A stretch of 64,000 nt of DNA from Amyloporia xantha (lineage: Eukaryota; Basidiomycota; Agaricomycetes; Polyporales; Adustoporiaceae), in assembly GCA_036971615.1 (NCBI GenBank), contig JAYKKR010000005.1, forward strand, positions 1,178,001 to 1,242,000, read 5' to 3'. Below, piece by piece: positions 1 through 11,680 of this stretch. The position numbers and the translations under genes are program-made. Each line of letters starts with the position of its first letter. The stretch's first letter is position 1. The notes under the pieces are model-generated. The model was not told the origin of the DNA, ran no database searches, and saw nothing but the letters and a program-made list of their open reading frames with translations.

Positions 1-317
1 ACAGCACGCAGACGGTGTGAGAATTTGACAAAATAAGCTAGCTGAAATCAGACTCACGTTGAGTACAGGGTCGAACCGTTGGCCGACTTCGCCGCCTGTA
101 TAGGGGGACATCGATCACAGATGAGCCCCATCGACGAGCACTGGGAAAAGTAAGATAATGGGTGTGCGTACCATTGGAATTGACGTCGTTAATGTAGTTG
201 CCGATCTGTTCGGGGGTAACGTGCTCCTTGAACACGACGATGTACTCTATAGGCGAGTAGATCGATCAACTTGGGTCCAAACAGCCTCGAGGAACTTGAA
301 TACTCACTTCCGGACAT
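1..317 (-). CDS. I9-type subtilisin/proteinase A inhibitor, partial (3' end outside window)
   Basis: The minus-strand start codon is at 317. Exons 317-308, 246-172 and 95-58 join to a protein beginning MSGKYIVVFKEHVTPEQIG, then NYINDVNSNGGEVGQRFDPVLN; a GTGAGT donor at 57 leads out of the window. This is the first half of the inhibitor I9 fold, a short beta-alpha-beta domain shared by subtilisin propeptides and stand-alone fungal inhibitors such as Pleurotus POIA1 and yeast Pbi2. The start lies directly before the I9 strand with no signal peptide and no protease domain ahead of it, which favours a free cytosolic or vacuolar protease inhibitor over a protease propeptide. Because the C-terminal third is missing, I cannot exclude a longer protein. 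It is divergent from the DNA glycosylase gene that starts at 736. Confidence 0.72.
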
Positions 318-735
318 GGCAAGTTGAGTTCTTAGTGTTGCGGTCGCTGCGCAGCGTATGTGGAGAGTCCGGAGGGGGGAGTAGATTCGGTATATGGTTT
401 CGAGATAGGCTGGGGCCTGTACTTTATAGCTGTTGTGCCACACACTGCGGATTAGGAGAGGAGCCCCTTGCATTGACTGTGACGCCACCGACGCGGACCG
501 TGTCGACCGCGTGGCACGTGCCCAACGCGCGTCGCGTCTTGGATCGCTTCCACCAGCGCTACAGCGGACAGGGAGCGGGGCCGCCCCGCCCGCAGCGTAA
601 ATCTATGACTCCGCCTGCTTCGGGTGTTTCTCTGTCTTCGCCATCTGGCGTTAGGACAGCACCGACTTTCGCAATTGCATGCTAAGTCTCTTTCGAAACC
701 ACCGCCTACCTTCACCGCCCTACTTCAACTTCAAA
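318..735. promoter_or_regulatory. Divergent intergenic region between the I9 inhibitor and MAG1
   Basis: This 418-bp gap separates two head-to-head genes, so it must carry both promoters and leaders. Open frames across it on both strands have no recognisable protein features. I see no clear TATA box. Confidence 0.5.
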
Positions 736-2605
736 ATGCCCGTTACTCGATCTGCCAGTCGTGCAGCTGCTGCCGAGAAGGCCGTACCTGTGAGTGCTGC
801 TGCTGATGAACGGGAGAAACCTCAGGCTGCAAAAAGGAAAGCGGTCAGCACACCAACGAAGTCGAAAGCTCCTGTAAAGAAGGCAAAATCGAAGGGAAAT
901 ATCACCGACAAAGTCGCTGTGTCAGATGCCAGCAGCACTGCAAACGTCAACAACAGTCAGATATCGGTGCCTCCAGGAGAAGATGTAGTAGAACTGGTAC
1001 CCGCAGTGCTCACGTTCTCGTTTGAGGAAGCTAAACAACACCTCATCAATGTTGACCGCCGCTTCGAGGATATGTTCAAGCGTATGAAATGCAAACCATT
1101 CGAACATCTAGAACGCTTCGATCCCTTCCGGTAAGCTCCGTATAAGACTATCTTTAATTTCTCATTTTGCGAACGAATTACGCTCAGCACTCTAGTGACC
1201 TCTATCATGTGAGTGTGACACTCTATTTGAGTGTGTTCGACTCTCACTTTCATTGCAGGGGTCAACAGATCTCGTGGATTGCTGCACGCTCAATTACTAA
1301 CCGGTTCATAAGAATATTCGACGAATCTTTACCCGCAAAATTGATTGATTATACGAGGTGAGCATTCTACTCTTCCGAGGTGGTGATCCACGCTACATTA
1401 ATCGACATTTGACAATTGCAGCGTCTCGGCCTTCTTTCCAACAGCTCGTCAAGTGGCGGCGACGGATATAGCTACTCTACGGAATGCGGGTTTAAGTGGA
1501 CGGAAGGCTGAATACGGTTAGTGAATCTGACTCCTGTCTGGAAAATTCCCTTGCTCACGGAGGTGCAGTGCTTGATCTTGCGCAACGATTCGCAGATGGT
1601 CGCTTGTCGACTGAAAAGCTGCTACAAGCCAGTGACGGCGATCTATATGACATGCTCATTGAAGTAAGGGGTATCGGCAGGGTAAGCCAACGTAGTGCAT
1701 TATGACCACTTATTCGAATATAATACATCTATTGCCAATCTACAGTGGACTGGTCAGCATTTTGGGCCGTATCGTGATTTTTGGCAAACGCTTATACTTT
1801 GCCTCTAGTTGATATGTTCGCTCTTTTCTCCCTGCGGCGGCCAGATATACTTCCCGTCGGTGTGTCATGCCAGTGCGATTTCCATTGCCTATCTCATTGA
1901 TGACGTTTCCCTAATAATTCAGGTGATTTGGGGGTGCAACGAGGCGTCCTCCGCTGGTTCCTCTCCCTCCATGCGCCTTCCTCTTATCCGCTTACTATCT
2001 CACCCGAGAAGCTGCCCAAGAATTCCGATCAGGAGGACGACACTGGAGCAGATACCGATATTCGGAACAGCGCAGGAGAAGACTCTTTGCCAGTGCTCGG
2101 CGAGCCCTCTGCAAGCAGCCAAGCGCGTCCAGTGACCCCTGACGCGTCATCAATACCTCCGGTACCCGTAGCCTTCCCTGCTACACCGGTGAAAAAAGGC
2201 AAAGGTGTGAGCAGCACCAACGAAGATGAGGTCGAAGGCGCAGCACTGCCTCCGCCATTTACGCCATCTATCAATGAGACCTTAAACATGAGTGCATATG
2301 CAGACGAGCTCGCAATGCCCCCACCGCTGCCGGAAGGCCTTACTCCTGCGATCCTGCGAGGCCGATTAGACGGAAAGAAGAAAATCAGGTAGGCTTATAT
2401 CGTCTTTGATTCTCCCGGTTCTCATCACAAACTGCACCTTGATTTGCAGAGGCGCGTTGCTGACACCCAAAGAGATGGAAGAGCTGACGGATACTTGGCG
2501 TCCATATCGTAGTCTTGGTGAGCAGTCTCGCTTTCGCTGAAGGTTTTATTGACTTGTAGTACAGGTGTGTATTACATGTGGGCGTTAGCAGAACCGCCCA
2601 AGTGA
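736..2605 (+). CDS. MAG1: DNA-3-methyladenine glycosylase (AlkA/MAG1 type)
   Basis: Base-excision repair enzyme that removes alkylated purines in the nucleus. Ten exons join in frame: 736-1130, 1188-1208, 1259-1357, 1422-1516, 1569-1681, 1746-1752, 1809-1859, 1923-2388, 2450-2517 and 2565-2605, giving 451 residues. The first ~95 residues are a Lys/Ala/Ser-rich basic tail (MPVTRSASRAAAAEK) that may be a nuclear-targeting region. The HhH-GPD core follows: TSIMGQQIS, then the hairpin VRGIGRWTVDMFALF and the loop LPVGDLGVQRG, where Asp262 is the expected catalytic aspartate. An acidic Ser/Pro-rich insertion separates this from the end (TDTWRPYRSLGVYYMWALAE), a typical MAG1 C-terminus. Family assignment is firm because all hallmark motifs are present and every exon phase closes. 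The 7-nt exon 1746-1752 encodes the conserved Trp-Thr of the hairpin. Confidence 0.9.
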
Positions 2606-3177
2606 TTGTTTCCGTATGTGTTCCTGAATATCTGGTCCGCTCATTGTGCAATGATAATAAACCGAAGCATGTTGTTGTTTTGAATGTAATCAAGACTACC
2701 AAGATTATGCTCTCGAATATCGAGAACATGTTCCTGGAAGTTGTGCTGGACTTGTATGATTTATAGCTTAACTTGTCAGCATACAATATGTTCTGCACTT
2801 CTGGTACCGCAGGATCCGGCATGCGTGTGTCTTAGCACTGAATGTGAGAGTCGACTTGTTTCGTCTTCTGGCCCCAACCCAATCCGATGACAGCCGGCGG
2901 GTGTTCCCCTACTCGCTGGTGATTATCTGAGTGCAGGCCCGCTGACGCTAGAGATAGCAGTCTCGCACACGTCCCACATGCATCACTCTATTATGGTTAG
3001 AATGATGATATTCCAAGCCTGCAAGGGCTGCACTCCTACCATGTGACTGATAGAAGCAGTCGATATTAGGTTCAAGACTGTCAGGAAGCAGCCAGCGCGC
3101 TGTTAGGCGTACGTATATATATCGAGGCTTGGGCGACGTTCGCGGCCGTCCTTCTTTGTTCTCTCCCATAACCTCCC
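2606..3177. other. Intergenic, with TATA-like box
   Basis: Contains the 3' flank of MAG1 and the promoter of the next gene. A TATATATAT run at 3114-3122 lies about 56 bp before the next start codon. No protein-coding signal seen. Confidence 0.5.
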
Positions 3178-4611
3178 ATGCAGTTTTCCTTCCCGGAGAA
3201 ACAGGAATTTAACGACCGCCAGAGCGGGCGAGAGCAGCGAGAGCCAGACTTTCAGGCTCTAGCGCAGAAACGGCGCGAGGCCATGCAGCTTTTTACTACC
3301 ATCTCTAATGAGCTGGCGAACCAGGACCGTATTGGACGTAGACATGCGCTGTTCGCTGAATGGCGATCGCTTAAGGAGGTTGGTCGTTTTGGATCATTTG
3401 GAATGAATCTCGACCGACTTGGATATAGCACTACTATGTACTGGAACGCTTGGCCAAAAGCAACACCTATGCTTACATTAGTTGTCTCAATAGTAAGTGG
3501 CTCGAGTCTCGGTCATTACGGATTTTGCAAGCTTTGCTGATGCTGTCACCTTTGAGACCATGCCCAAGTGCTTACTCCCTTATCTGAGTCGGGCATATCT
3601 CTCGAGCACAAGAAAACTGCAATCGAGCAATACGTGAAGGTTGTCATGCTGGCTAAGTCTAGAGATTGGCGGATTGATCATTTGGTCCTACCTATGTAGA
3701 AAATACACCAATTCAAAGAAGAGGCTTATATTATGAATGACAGCCTACGCGAACTGCAGGACAAGATTGAAGCATTCCCTGCTAAAGTCACTGATGTTAT
3801 CAATAGCAAGACACAGCCCGACCGCCTTGTTAATTGGTTCGAGCAACTTTGTGGTTACGTGTCCAAGTAAGCTACCGCCCATTCTTGTCATCTGGCCATG
3901 TCATTGATAGTGGGTGGATATTGTGAGTTTGATGGGGTGGTTTTCCAGAGTAAGTGTTGCTAGATATCATATAACCTCACTATCCTAAAATGGCTCGTAC
4001 GTAGATGTCCAAAAGAGTCAAAGTCCATTCCTGTGAGGCTCGTTCAAGACTGTCGACTTATTGTTGCGACTCACATGCCATGTCTTCTCATTAGGCGAAA
4101 GCAAAGTTCAGGTCATTTACTCCTTCGAGGACAGTGACAGCGACGAGAGTACGGGCAATGAGTTGCTTTTGTGGAGCTGCGTGTCTGAACGTCTTCTCAC
4201 AGAGTCACCGTTGTTGCCGCAAGAAAGATCTCCAAGAGATGCCCCTCGCCCGACAGAAGATAATTGTCTGCGGCTTTCGGAAGTCCTATCGAACCTCATG
4301 ACTGCCTGGGATATGATGGAACAGTCTTGTACCGACCTCACCACAACCCTAGGTTTGGCTGCACAGGTCAGTGCTGCTAGCATATTCGGCCATGGGTCAT
4401 GGACTGAGAGCATGCCTTCGTATGATTTGTCAACATCAGATGCAGGACCCTTGGTCGTGCGATGGATTTCTGCTTCAAGCGGCGAACCCATCCAAGCAAT
4501 TGCAGGGGTATTTAAATGTATTTTCTGCCAGTTCAAAGTGAGGCGATACGTGCTTTCTTTTCATACTGTCTTCAGATCAGCTCTGCAGTCCTGAATCCTG
4601 TGCCCGTGTAG
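3178..4611 (+). CDS. Hypothetical helical protein
   Basis: I do not recognise this protein. A plausible exon chain is 3178-3378, 3429-3492, 3569-3639, 3700-3866, then short exons near 3930-3951 and 4005-4030, and a long one from 4086. It starts MQFSFPEKQEFNDRQSG. The first ~170 residues are charged and predicted helical (QKRREAMQLFTTISNELANQ; DSLRELQDKIEAFPAKV), suggesting a coiled-coil or scaffold. The later part holds an acidic stretch, SFEDSDSDESTGNELL. The last exon probably begins at 4576 and stops at 4611; reading through that intron would stop at 4594. Early junctions are in phase with good sites. The junction after 3866 is weak: an in-frame TAA follows directly, and the next exon would be only 22 nt. 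The 5' half could therefore be a complete shorter protein ending at 3870. Confidence 0.5.
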
Positions 4612-6152
4612 ACTGTGTGTCAAAGTTTGTGTAATTATAATGATCAGGACTTCGTAAGCCTATAGCAAACGAGAAGCGTCTACGGTTTGCAGAGGGCCAC
4701 GTGAAGTAGGACACATTCAGAAGCCTTTCCGACGATAACTAGTTCGCCCACAACGCACTGTCATAGCACTTCCACTCGAACAATTTACCCTAATTTCGAG
4801 GATAAACTGCGTGGCGTATCTGAATTTTGTGTCAATGCGTCAGGGGTAGGTGAGATACGCAATTTTGCAAAGAGCCTGCCGTAGGAGTCTCAAAGCAAGA
4901 AATTTATACCAGTCACTGTCCTGCGACTAAGCATAGGATTATACCTTCATTCACGGTGTCTAACGCGGCTCGAAAGCGGTAATCTTTGCAGCCTGAGTAC
5001 CCTATTTTGTCTATCTCGACAAAGGTCGGAGTGGAACGATGTAGTGTGGATCTGCACCGGTTCTGAACCGTCCCACTTCATATGAACACATCTTACCTGT
5101 CATCTTGTCCCATTAAAAGTGGAGTACATGATGGCCGTCGCGAATCAGCTTGAACTCTGGGCTTCTAGTGACGCGACTCGGAGCATGTCAACAGAATGGC
5201 CAGCTGCGGATTGCACTGGTCGCAATTGAAATGTAGCAGCCTGACAAGGACCAAACCGAGTCTTCGTAACAAGCAACAGTGCATGCATTTAGCCGGTATT
5301 TTTGCTCCCGTTTAGATATATAAAGGCGCGTGTCTTGAACGGCCCGTGAATTAAACCAGCTGTGGTCGGAAGAGACGACATTAGACATGGATATTTTCTG
5401 CGGCATTAGTTCCGGGGCTAGCCTGGTTAAATACCCCGATGTGAAATATAAGCTGTCGTAAGGATGACAAGTCACCCGAGCTGTCATGGCGGCGGAGAAT
5501 GTTCGTCGACAACAGCAGGCTAGACTTCCTAAATGGGCGATCTAGGCGGGAACACGTGTCGATCGACGGCGCGAGGGAGAATCGGGCGTTGATCGTGCTG
5601 CCGGCTTGCTGCCGCCTCGACTTGTGCTCGAGCAATGTGGTCAGTCATTTATTTCAATATTCATCTTTGTCACTTGTCCGGCGGTAACACCCTGCTTCAA
5701 TACAGACGTTCTCACCGTTGAAAGACACCGGACAGCGACAGCTAGATATATCGTATCAGTAGTTGTGCTGCTGTGCGCCTTGGATACCTGTCGCTCCTGG
5801 TGAGAGTCGTCAGGCTGAGAGTCGCCCGGGGTAATGCCATCTTCAGCTTTTAGCCAGGACCATGCACCGTCGAGCGGAGATAATGAAGGGGCTGTAACGA
5901 ACAAGCCGTTCGTGTGACAGTTCTGCTGGTGCGGGATGCTGCTGGGCCGTCGATCGTGACATGTCCAATGTCGCCGAAGGTCCAACTACTGATCGACTCC
6001 ATGGCAGCCTTCTCGGCCGGTTCAGTTCAAATAAATACCCCCGCCCCGTTGCGACCATTCCCAACTCTGCTCCACCCTGTGTCCTCCCGTCGTCTGTGCC
6101 ACCCTCTCTCATCCCGCTCGTGTGCTACCCCCGTGGCCCACAGTGTCCCGCC
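4612..6152. other. Intergenic region, 1.5 kb
   Basis: No supportable gene. Open frames at 5188-5635 (-) and 5499-5985 (both strands) lack any recognisable domain. A TATATAAA motif occurs near 5318-5325 without an obvious gene. The last ~150 bases before 6153 form a CT-rich leader, typical of a fungal 5' UTR. Confidence 0.45.
6031..6037 (+). promoter_or_regulatory. TATA-like element of the kinase gene
   Basis: ATAAATA about 115 bp before the chosen start codon at 6153, followed by a CT-rich stretch. An in-frame ATG at 5961 lies upstream of this element, one reason for preferring the 6153 start. Confidence 0.35.
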
Positions 6153-8167
6153 ATGACCCCTCCACCGCCCCCTCCTCGCCTCTCCATGCCAGACTCAGCC
6201 TATTTTGGCTTCCTCTCGCCCCCCATCGACACCGGCGACGCATCCTCCGACGACGGGGACACCCTCCAGACACCCCTCACAGAGCACGACGAGCAGCACG
6301 ACGCATGCGGTGTCTATTCACACCACTCGCATCACTTCACCCAGGATGTGTTTTCGCCATATGCGGAGAAACAACAACAGCACGTTGGCAGCGCGACACC
6401 ATTGCATCTCAACCCGCCCACTCTCTCCTCCTCATCCCTTTCGTCTTTGCTGGCTCCCTCCCCGAGGGAGTCGCTCCAGCATGCACCACACGATAACTTT
6501 TTCTCGTCCTTCTCTGCACCCTCAGACGCACTGGACCTCGCCAACGCGTCCCTGGAGATGTCCTTTGCCCCTAACACCTACAGCAACTACAGCCTCGACC
6601 CGCACGCGTCGCCTTTCACTCCTGCGAAACAAACATTCGATTTCGATATCCCATCCATTTTTCCTCCATCCCCGAGTGCAGTAACCTCCTCTATTCCCGA
6701 TTATCTCTCTCCCCTTCCCCCCTTTTCCTCAGATACCCTCTCAGCGAGTCCCTCGACCTGCGATCTTCCATCCCTCTTACTCTCTTCTGGACCAGAGCCT
6801 GCCCCTCCGCCCTCTCCACGTCCCACACTTCCCCACTCGTCCACCTCACCTATGCTCCCCACCCTCGGGCGCGCATACTCCCCGCGCTTCCCCGTGTCAC
6901 ACACCCTGAACCCCTTTTTCGTGCGCACATACACGCTGGGCGACGAGCTCGGCGCAGGCGGGTATGGGTTCGTCATGACAGCGCGCCACCGCACAGAGGG
7001 GCACGAGGTCGCCGTGAAATTCATCGTCAAGGAGAAGGTGCCCGACCACGCGTGGTGGGAGGACCCGCAGGTAGGCCGCATCCCGACGGAGGTGATGCTC
7101 CTGAGCTTGGTGGACCATCCGGGAATTGTGAAGTGCTTGGACCTATATGAGGACGAGGTGTATTTCTACATGGTCCAAGAACTCCATGGCTCGCCTTGGA
7201 TCTCCAAGAAGAAAAAGAAAGTCAAGCAAGTCACTGCTCCGGGCAAACTTCTTGTCCCCCCTCCGTTGTCCACGCCTTCGCTGACGCCCTCTCCGTCGTG
7301 CGAATCGACGATGGACTCTTTGCCCCACACGCCACCATCAGTATCTATTGAAACTGTTGACGCTATTTTCGAGCCAGACTCAGCGCAGGCCGGGCAGAAC
7401 CCAGCTTGTATCGCAGCTCCCGATGGATGCTCTCTTACTCTCGCGATTCCCGTTGATGACAAAGAACAGTTCTCTGAGCAAGCACAGCAAGCATTCTTGC
7501 AGCCGCCTCTGCCGCTCCCGCCCCAAGTGCGCCCGCGCTTCTCAAGGCGGCCGTCGCACGACTTGTTCGAGTGCATCGAGCAGAGCAAGCACAAGCGCCT
7601 GTCGGAGAGCCAGGCGCGGTACGTATTCGCGCAGGTCGTGGAGGCCGTGTACTACTTGGACAGCCAGGGCATCACACATTGCGACATCAAGGACGAGAAC
7701 TTGCTTGTCGACAGCGACCTCAGGGTGCGTATTCTCATTCAAACATTTGCACTCACAGAACGGACGCTTATCAAAGAGTATAGGTGAAGCTTATCGACTT
7801 TGGGAGCGCCGTCGCGGTCGACCCGTTGCTCCCGCGCCCGCTGTACACGCTCTTCTTTGGGACGACGGCGTACGCGTCGTCCGAGATCCTGCGGAAGCAG
7901 GCGTATCGTGCGCCGCCGGCGGAGATCTGGACGCTCGGCGTCCTGCTGTCGTACCTGCTCACGGGGCACTCGCCGTTCCCGACGGAGCAGGACGCGATCG
8001 ACGGGCGCATCGTGCTGCGCGAGCCGAGTGCCGGGCGACTGAGCCGCGCGGCGCTGGCGGTGATGGGGCGATGCTTGGAGCGCGACCCGGAGAGGCGGGC
8101 GGACATTGCGGAGGTGAGGGGACATCGGTGGCTGCAGGGCGCGCTGGAGAGGGGAGGGAGGGAGTAG
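6153..8167 (+). CDS. Ser/Thr protein kinase, PAS-kinase-like catalytic domain
   Basis: Two exons, 6153-7724 and 7784-8167, give 651 residues. Residues 1-255 are low-complexity Pro/Ser-rich with no PAS domain visible. The kinase domain starts near residue 258: Gly loop GAGGYGFV, VAIK lysine in EVAVKFIVK, catalytic loop HCDIKDENLL, DFG in LIDFGS, then TTAYASSEI in the APE position. The sequences DLFECIEQ and HxDIKDEN resemble PAS kinase and related CAMK-type fungal kinases. Two features are odd. The HRD arginine is cysteine, making it a non-RD kinase. About 115 Pro/Ser-rich residues interrupt the hinge between MVQELHGSPW (~340) and HDLFECIEQ (~466). All catalytic residues (Lys, Asp, Asn, DFG Asp) are present, so activity is expected. 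An in-frame upstream ATG at 5961 would add 64 residues. Confidence 0.85.
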
Positions 8168-9949
8168 GTTCGGAGCGCCTGCCTGTGCTCGACATCCTGA
8201 GACTCAAGGTCCGGCCGGCCGGTGCTGTTGGCATCCTTGCCAGCGCTTTGGGACCTCATTGTCTGGTTCTTTCTCCCCAGCTGCGTAGCGTTTCATTTAG
8301 TTCACCTCCTTCCGTCCATCTTAGACTTCGACTTCGCTCCGCTCAGGTGATCTCACCCTGCCTTCGCTCTCATCATATCGGACCTTCTTCTGGATCCATT
8401 CGTTCATTCATCCCTGCATCGTGCACATGGTCCACCATAATGCACATCCCCCCATCCATTATTCGGACACATTCATTCCTCATCAACATCATGCATTCTG
8501 CGTTCTTGCATCTGCCATCATACATGTGATTCTCTAATTCGCACTTTTCTTTTTCCTTTTTCTTTTTTTGCATCATTGGTCTGATTCGCACATTTGTATC
8601 ACTATTCTCGCATTGTTCGTGTGGACACTCTCGGAATGTAGACGTAGATTTGGCGTGTATTGTAGAGCACTGGTACCTCACCTTTGATGTAATTTTGTTG
8701 TAGCCCGTAAGAATGGAGCAGGCGACTTGGACGCGGATCCGGAAGGCTGCAGTTTTCGGAAAAAATATCCCCAGTCTGAATGCAATTCCATGTTTGTGAC
8801 AGCAGTATCAAATAAAGGTTCAAAGCGGGATGTCATACAGGTCGTAATCTTTGACGTCCGAATGCATATGCATGAAATCTCTGCTTTAGTAGAAATTTGA
8901 CGTTTGGGCGTCACCTACCTTAATGAATTATGATGAAAGTTTAGGTTTCAACTTTTTAAAACGCCCACAGTTCTGAGAGAACAAGCCGGGCCTCTGCCAA
9001 GTTTCTTGGTCGTGATGTGCGAGAGACCAGAGTGCTCATTGGAGGACGGAGTACTGGACCGTGTCCGGCCGCGGTGCTTTTTCACCTAGATAGCGTCATT
9101 CATCATTCATTATAGCCGTGGCAGACGTCATATCATCCGACCAACGACCTCTAAATAGCTGCGCCGAAATAGATTACCTGGGCGCGCAGCGCCATGCGGA
9201 AGTTGCGACCGTGTGTGGAATCCGTAGCTGGCCACGAGGAATGCACACAGGCGAGGCGTTGTACTGCGAAGTGGCTCGGCGCTGGTACGTAATGCGCGTC
9301 AGGAGAAGAGGGCTACGGATGAGAGCGTGGCGGACGAGAGGGACTTGGCCAAGGGAAGAGTGTCTTGGACAGAGAGACAGGTGTGAGACACGGCCGATAA
9401 GACGGAGTGGTGATACCGGACGTAGTGGCGCTGTGGTGCGAGCAGTGAGAGCGAGCGCCGACCCAGACTCGAATACGGGAGTGCGGGTGCTCTTTGCGCT
9501 GCGACGCTGCTCCGAGCGGATGGTAGAGCGCGTTCTAGACCGCTCCGCGGGAGATACGACGAGAGCCTCGTGTGTCTCTTGCGCATCAAGGACGAGTAGT
9601 GCTCCAGGGCTTTAGCGCGAGTGAAGCTCCAGGATGACATCGGGGGTACCGACAGTGAAGGCTGTTGGACGGAGAACGCATGGCTCGACAGCCACCGAGA
9701 TTGTGGTACGTTTGGTAGCGGAGAAGGCGGGATCACTCCAGGATGCAGAGAGAGGACGGAGCTCAACAGCTTGAGTGAGCAAGCATCGCGAGAGGAGTGA
9801 AGGATGCCCACTGCAGACGGCGCACTGCGACACCGGCGCCACCCGGGAACGGCCGGCGTATCCGCCTCCAGCCAATCACAGCACGCGCGTATGCGAGCAT
9901 CTGCTCGTCGTTCAGTACGTCGAGCACAACTTTCCTGCATCTTCCCACC
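8168..9949. other. Intergenic region, 1.8 kb
   Basis: Holds the 3' flank of the kinase gene, including a pyrimidine tract at about 8545-8571, and the promoter of NDUFS7. A 213-codon minus-strand open frame (9299-9940) spans that promoter, but it is compositionally odd and shows no domain, so I do not call it. Confidence 0.45.
9872..9876 (+). promoter_or_regulatory. CCAAT box upstream of NDUFS7
   Basis: CCAAT within GCCAATCACA, about 75 bp before the NDUFS7 start codon. In fungi the HAP (NF-Y) complex binds CCAAT and activates respiratory genes, so the position fits. Binding is inferred. Confidence 0.45.
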
Positions 9950-11048
<1,099 letters not shown>

Positions 11049-11680
11049 CTAAGAATACCATGCTGGAGGTGTGACTCCGAGTTGGCATTGATGGCAGGCG
11101 TAGAGTATATATCACTGTTTGTCGTACTGCGCAGAATGCATTGGGTCTGTACTTGGATGGTAGAGTGGGTTCCACGGAGCGATGATAAGACACGATCCGC
11201 GATGGTGTGCCTCGATGCTGAGGCGATGAGGAACCCTCGGAATTGAGGGTGTGTCACTGGTGTGGGGATATGCCGCGGGCAGGCGCGTGCATCAGCAGTC
11301 ACGCTACGCTATAGGTCACCGTTAGGCCGCGACCCGCGCTCTGCACCAGTTCCCCTCATTCCCAGCCTTCGCCTGCTGCCTTCGCTCGAACTTCACGACC
11401 GCAGGCTCCTTCCGCCTGCCCGTCGCCGTCTGTCCTGATTCTCTGCCTCCTGGCCGCCGCCCATTCCTCGCTACCGTCGCCGGGCAGTCAGCTGGCTTCT
11501 TAGTTCCTTTCTGCCGCTAGATCTCCGATAGTCGTCGGCTTCAGCCTGAGAGTCGCTCACTCGCTACACGGCTACCGTTTCATTGTTGTTCTTACCGTTT
11601 TTACCCCACGTTCCCTCTTCCTCTTCCTCTTCTTCCTTTCATCCGCCCAGCCTTCTCGAGTGCAGCCTAGCTCGAGTGAT
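11049..11680. other. Intergenic region with CT-rich leader
   Basis: 3' flank of NDUFS7 and promoter/5' UTR of the next gene. The stretch 11580-11650 is strongly CT-rich with repeated CTTCCT units, a common fungal leader feature. A minus-strand open frame at 10886-11302 is a shadow. Confidence 0.45.

Noticed and set aside
7348..8529. 393-codon plus frame overlapping the kinase C-lobe
   Set aside because: Different frame from the kinase motifs, Arg/Ala-rich and featureless; a shadow.
9299..9940. 213-codon minus-strand open frame overlapping the NDUFS7 promoter
   Set aside because: No domain, signal or family resemblance; Ser/Arg/Leu-rich composition fits a shadow of GC-rich promoter DNA.
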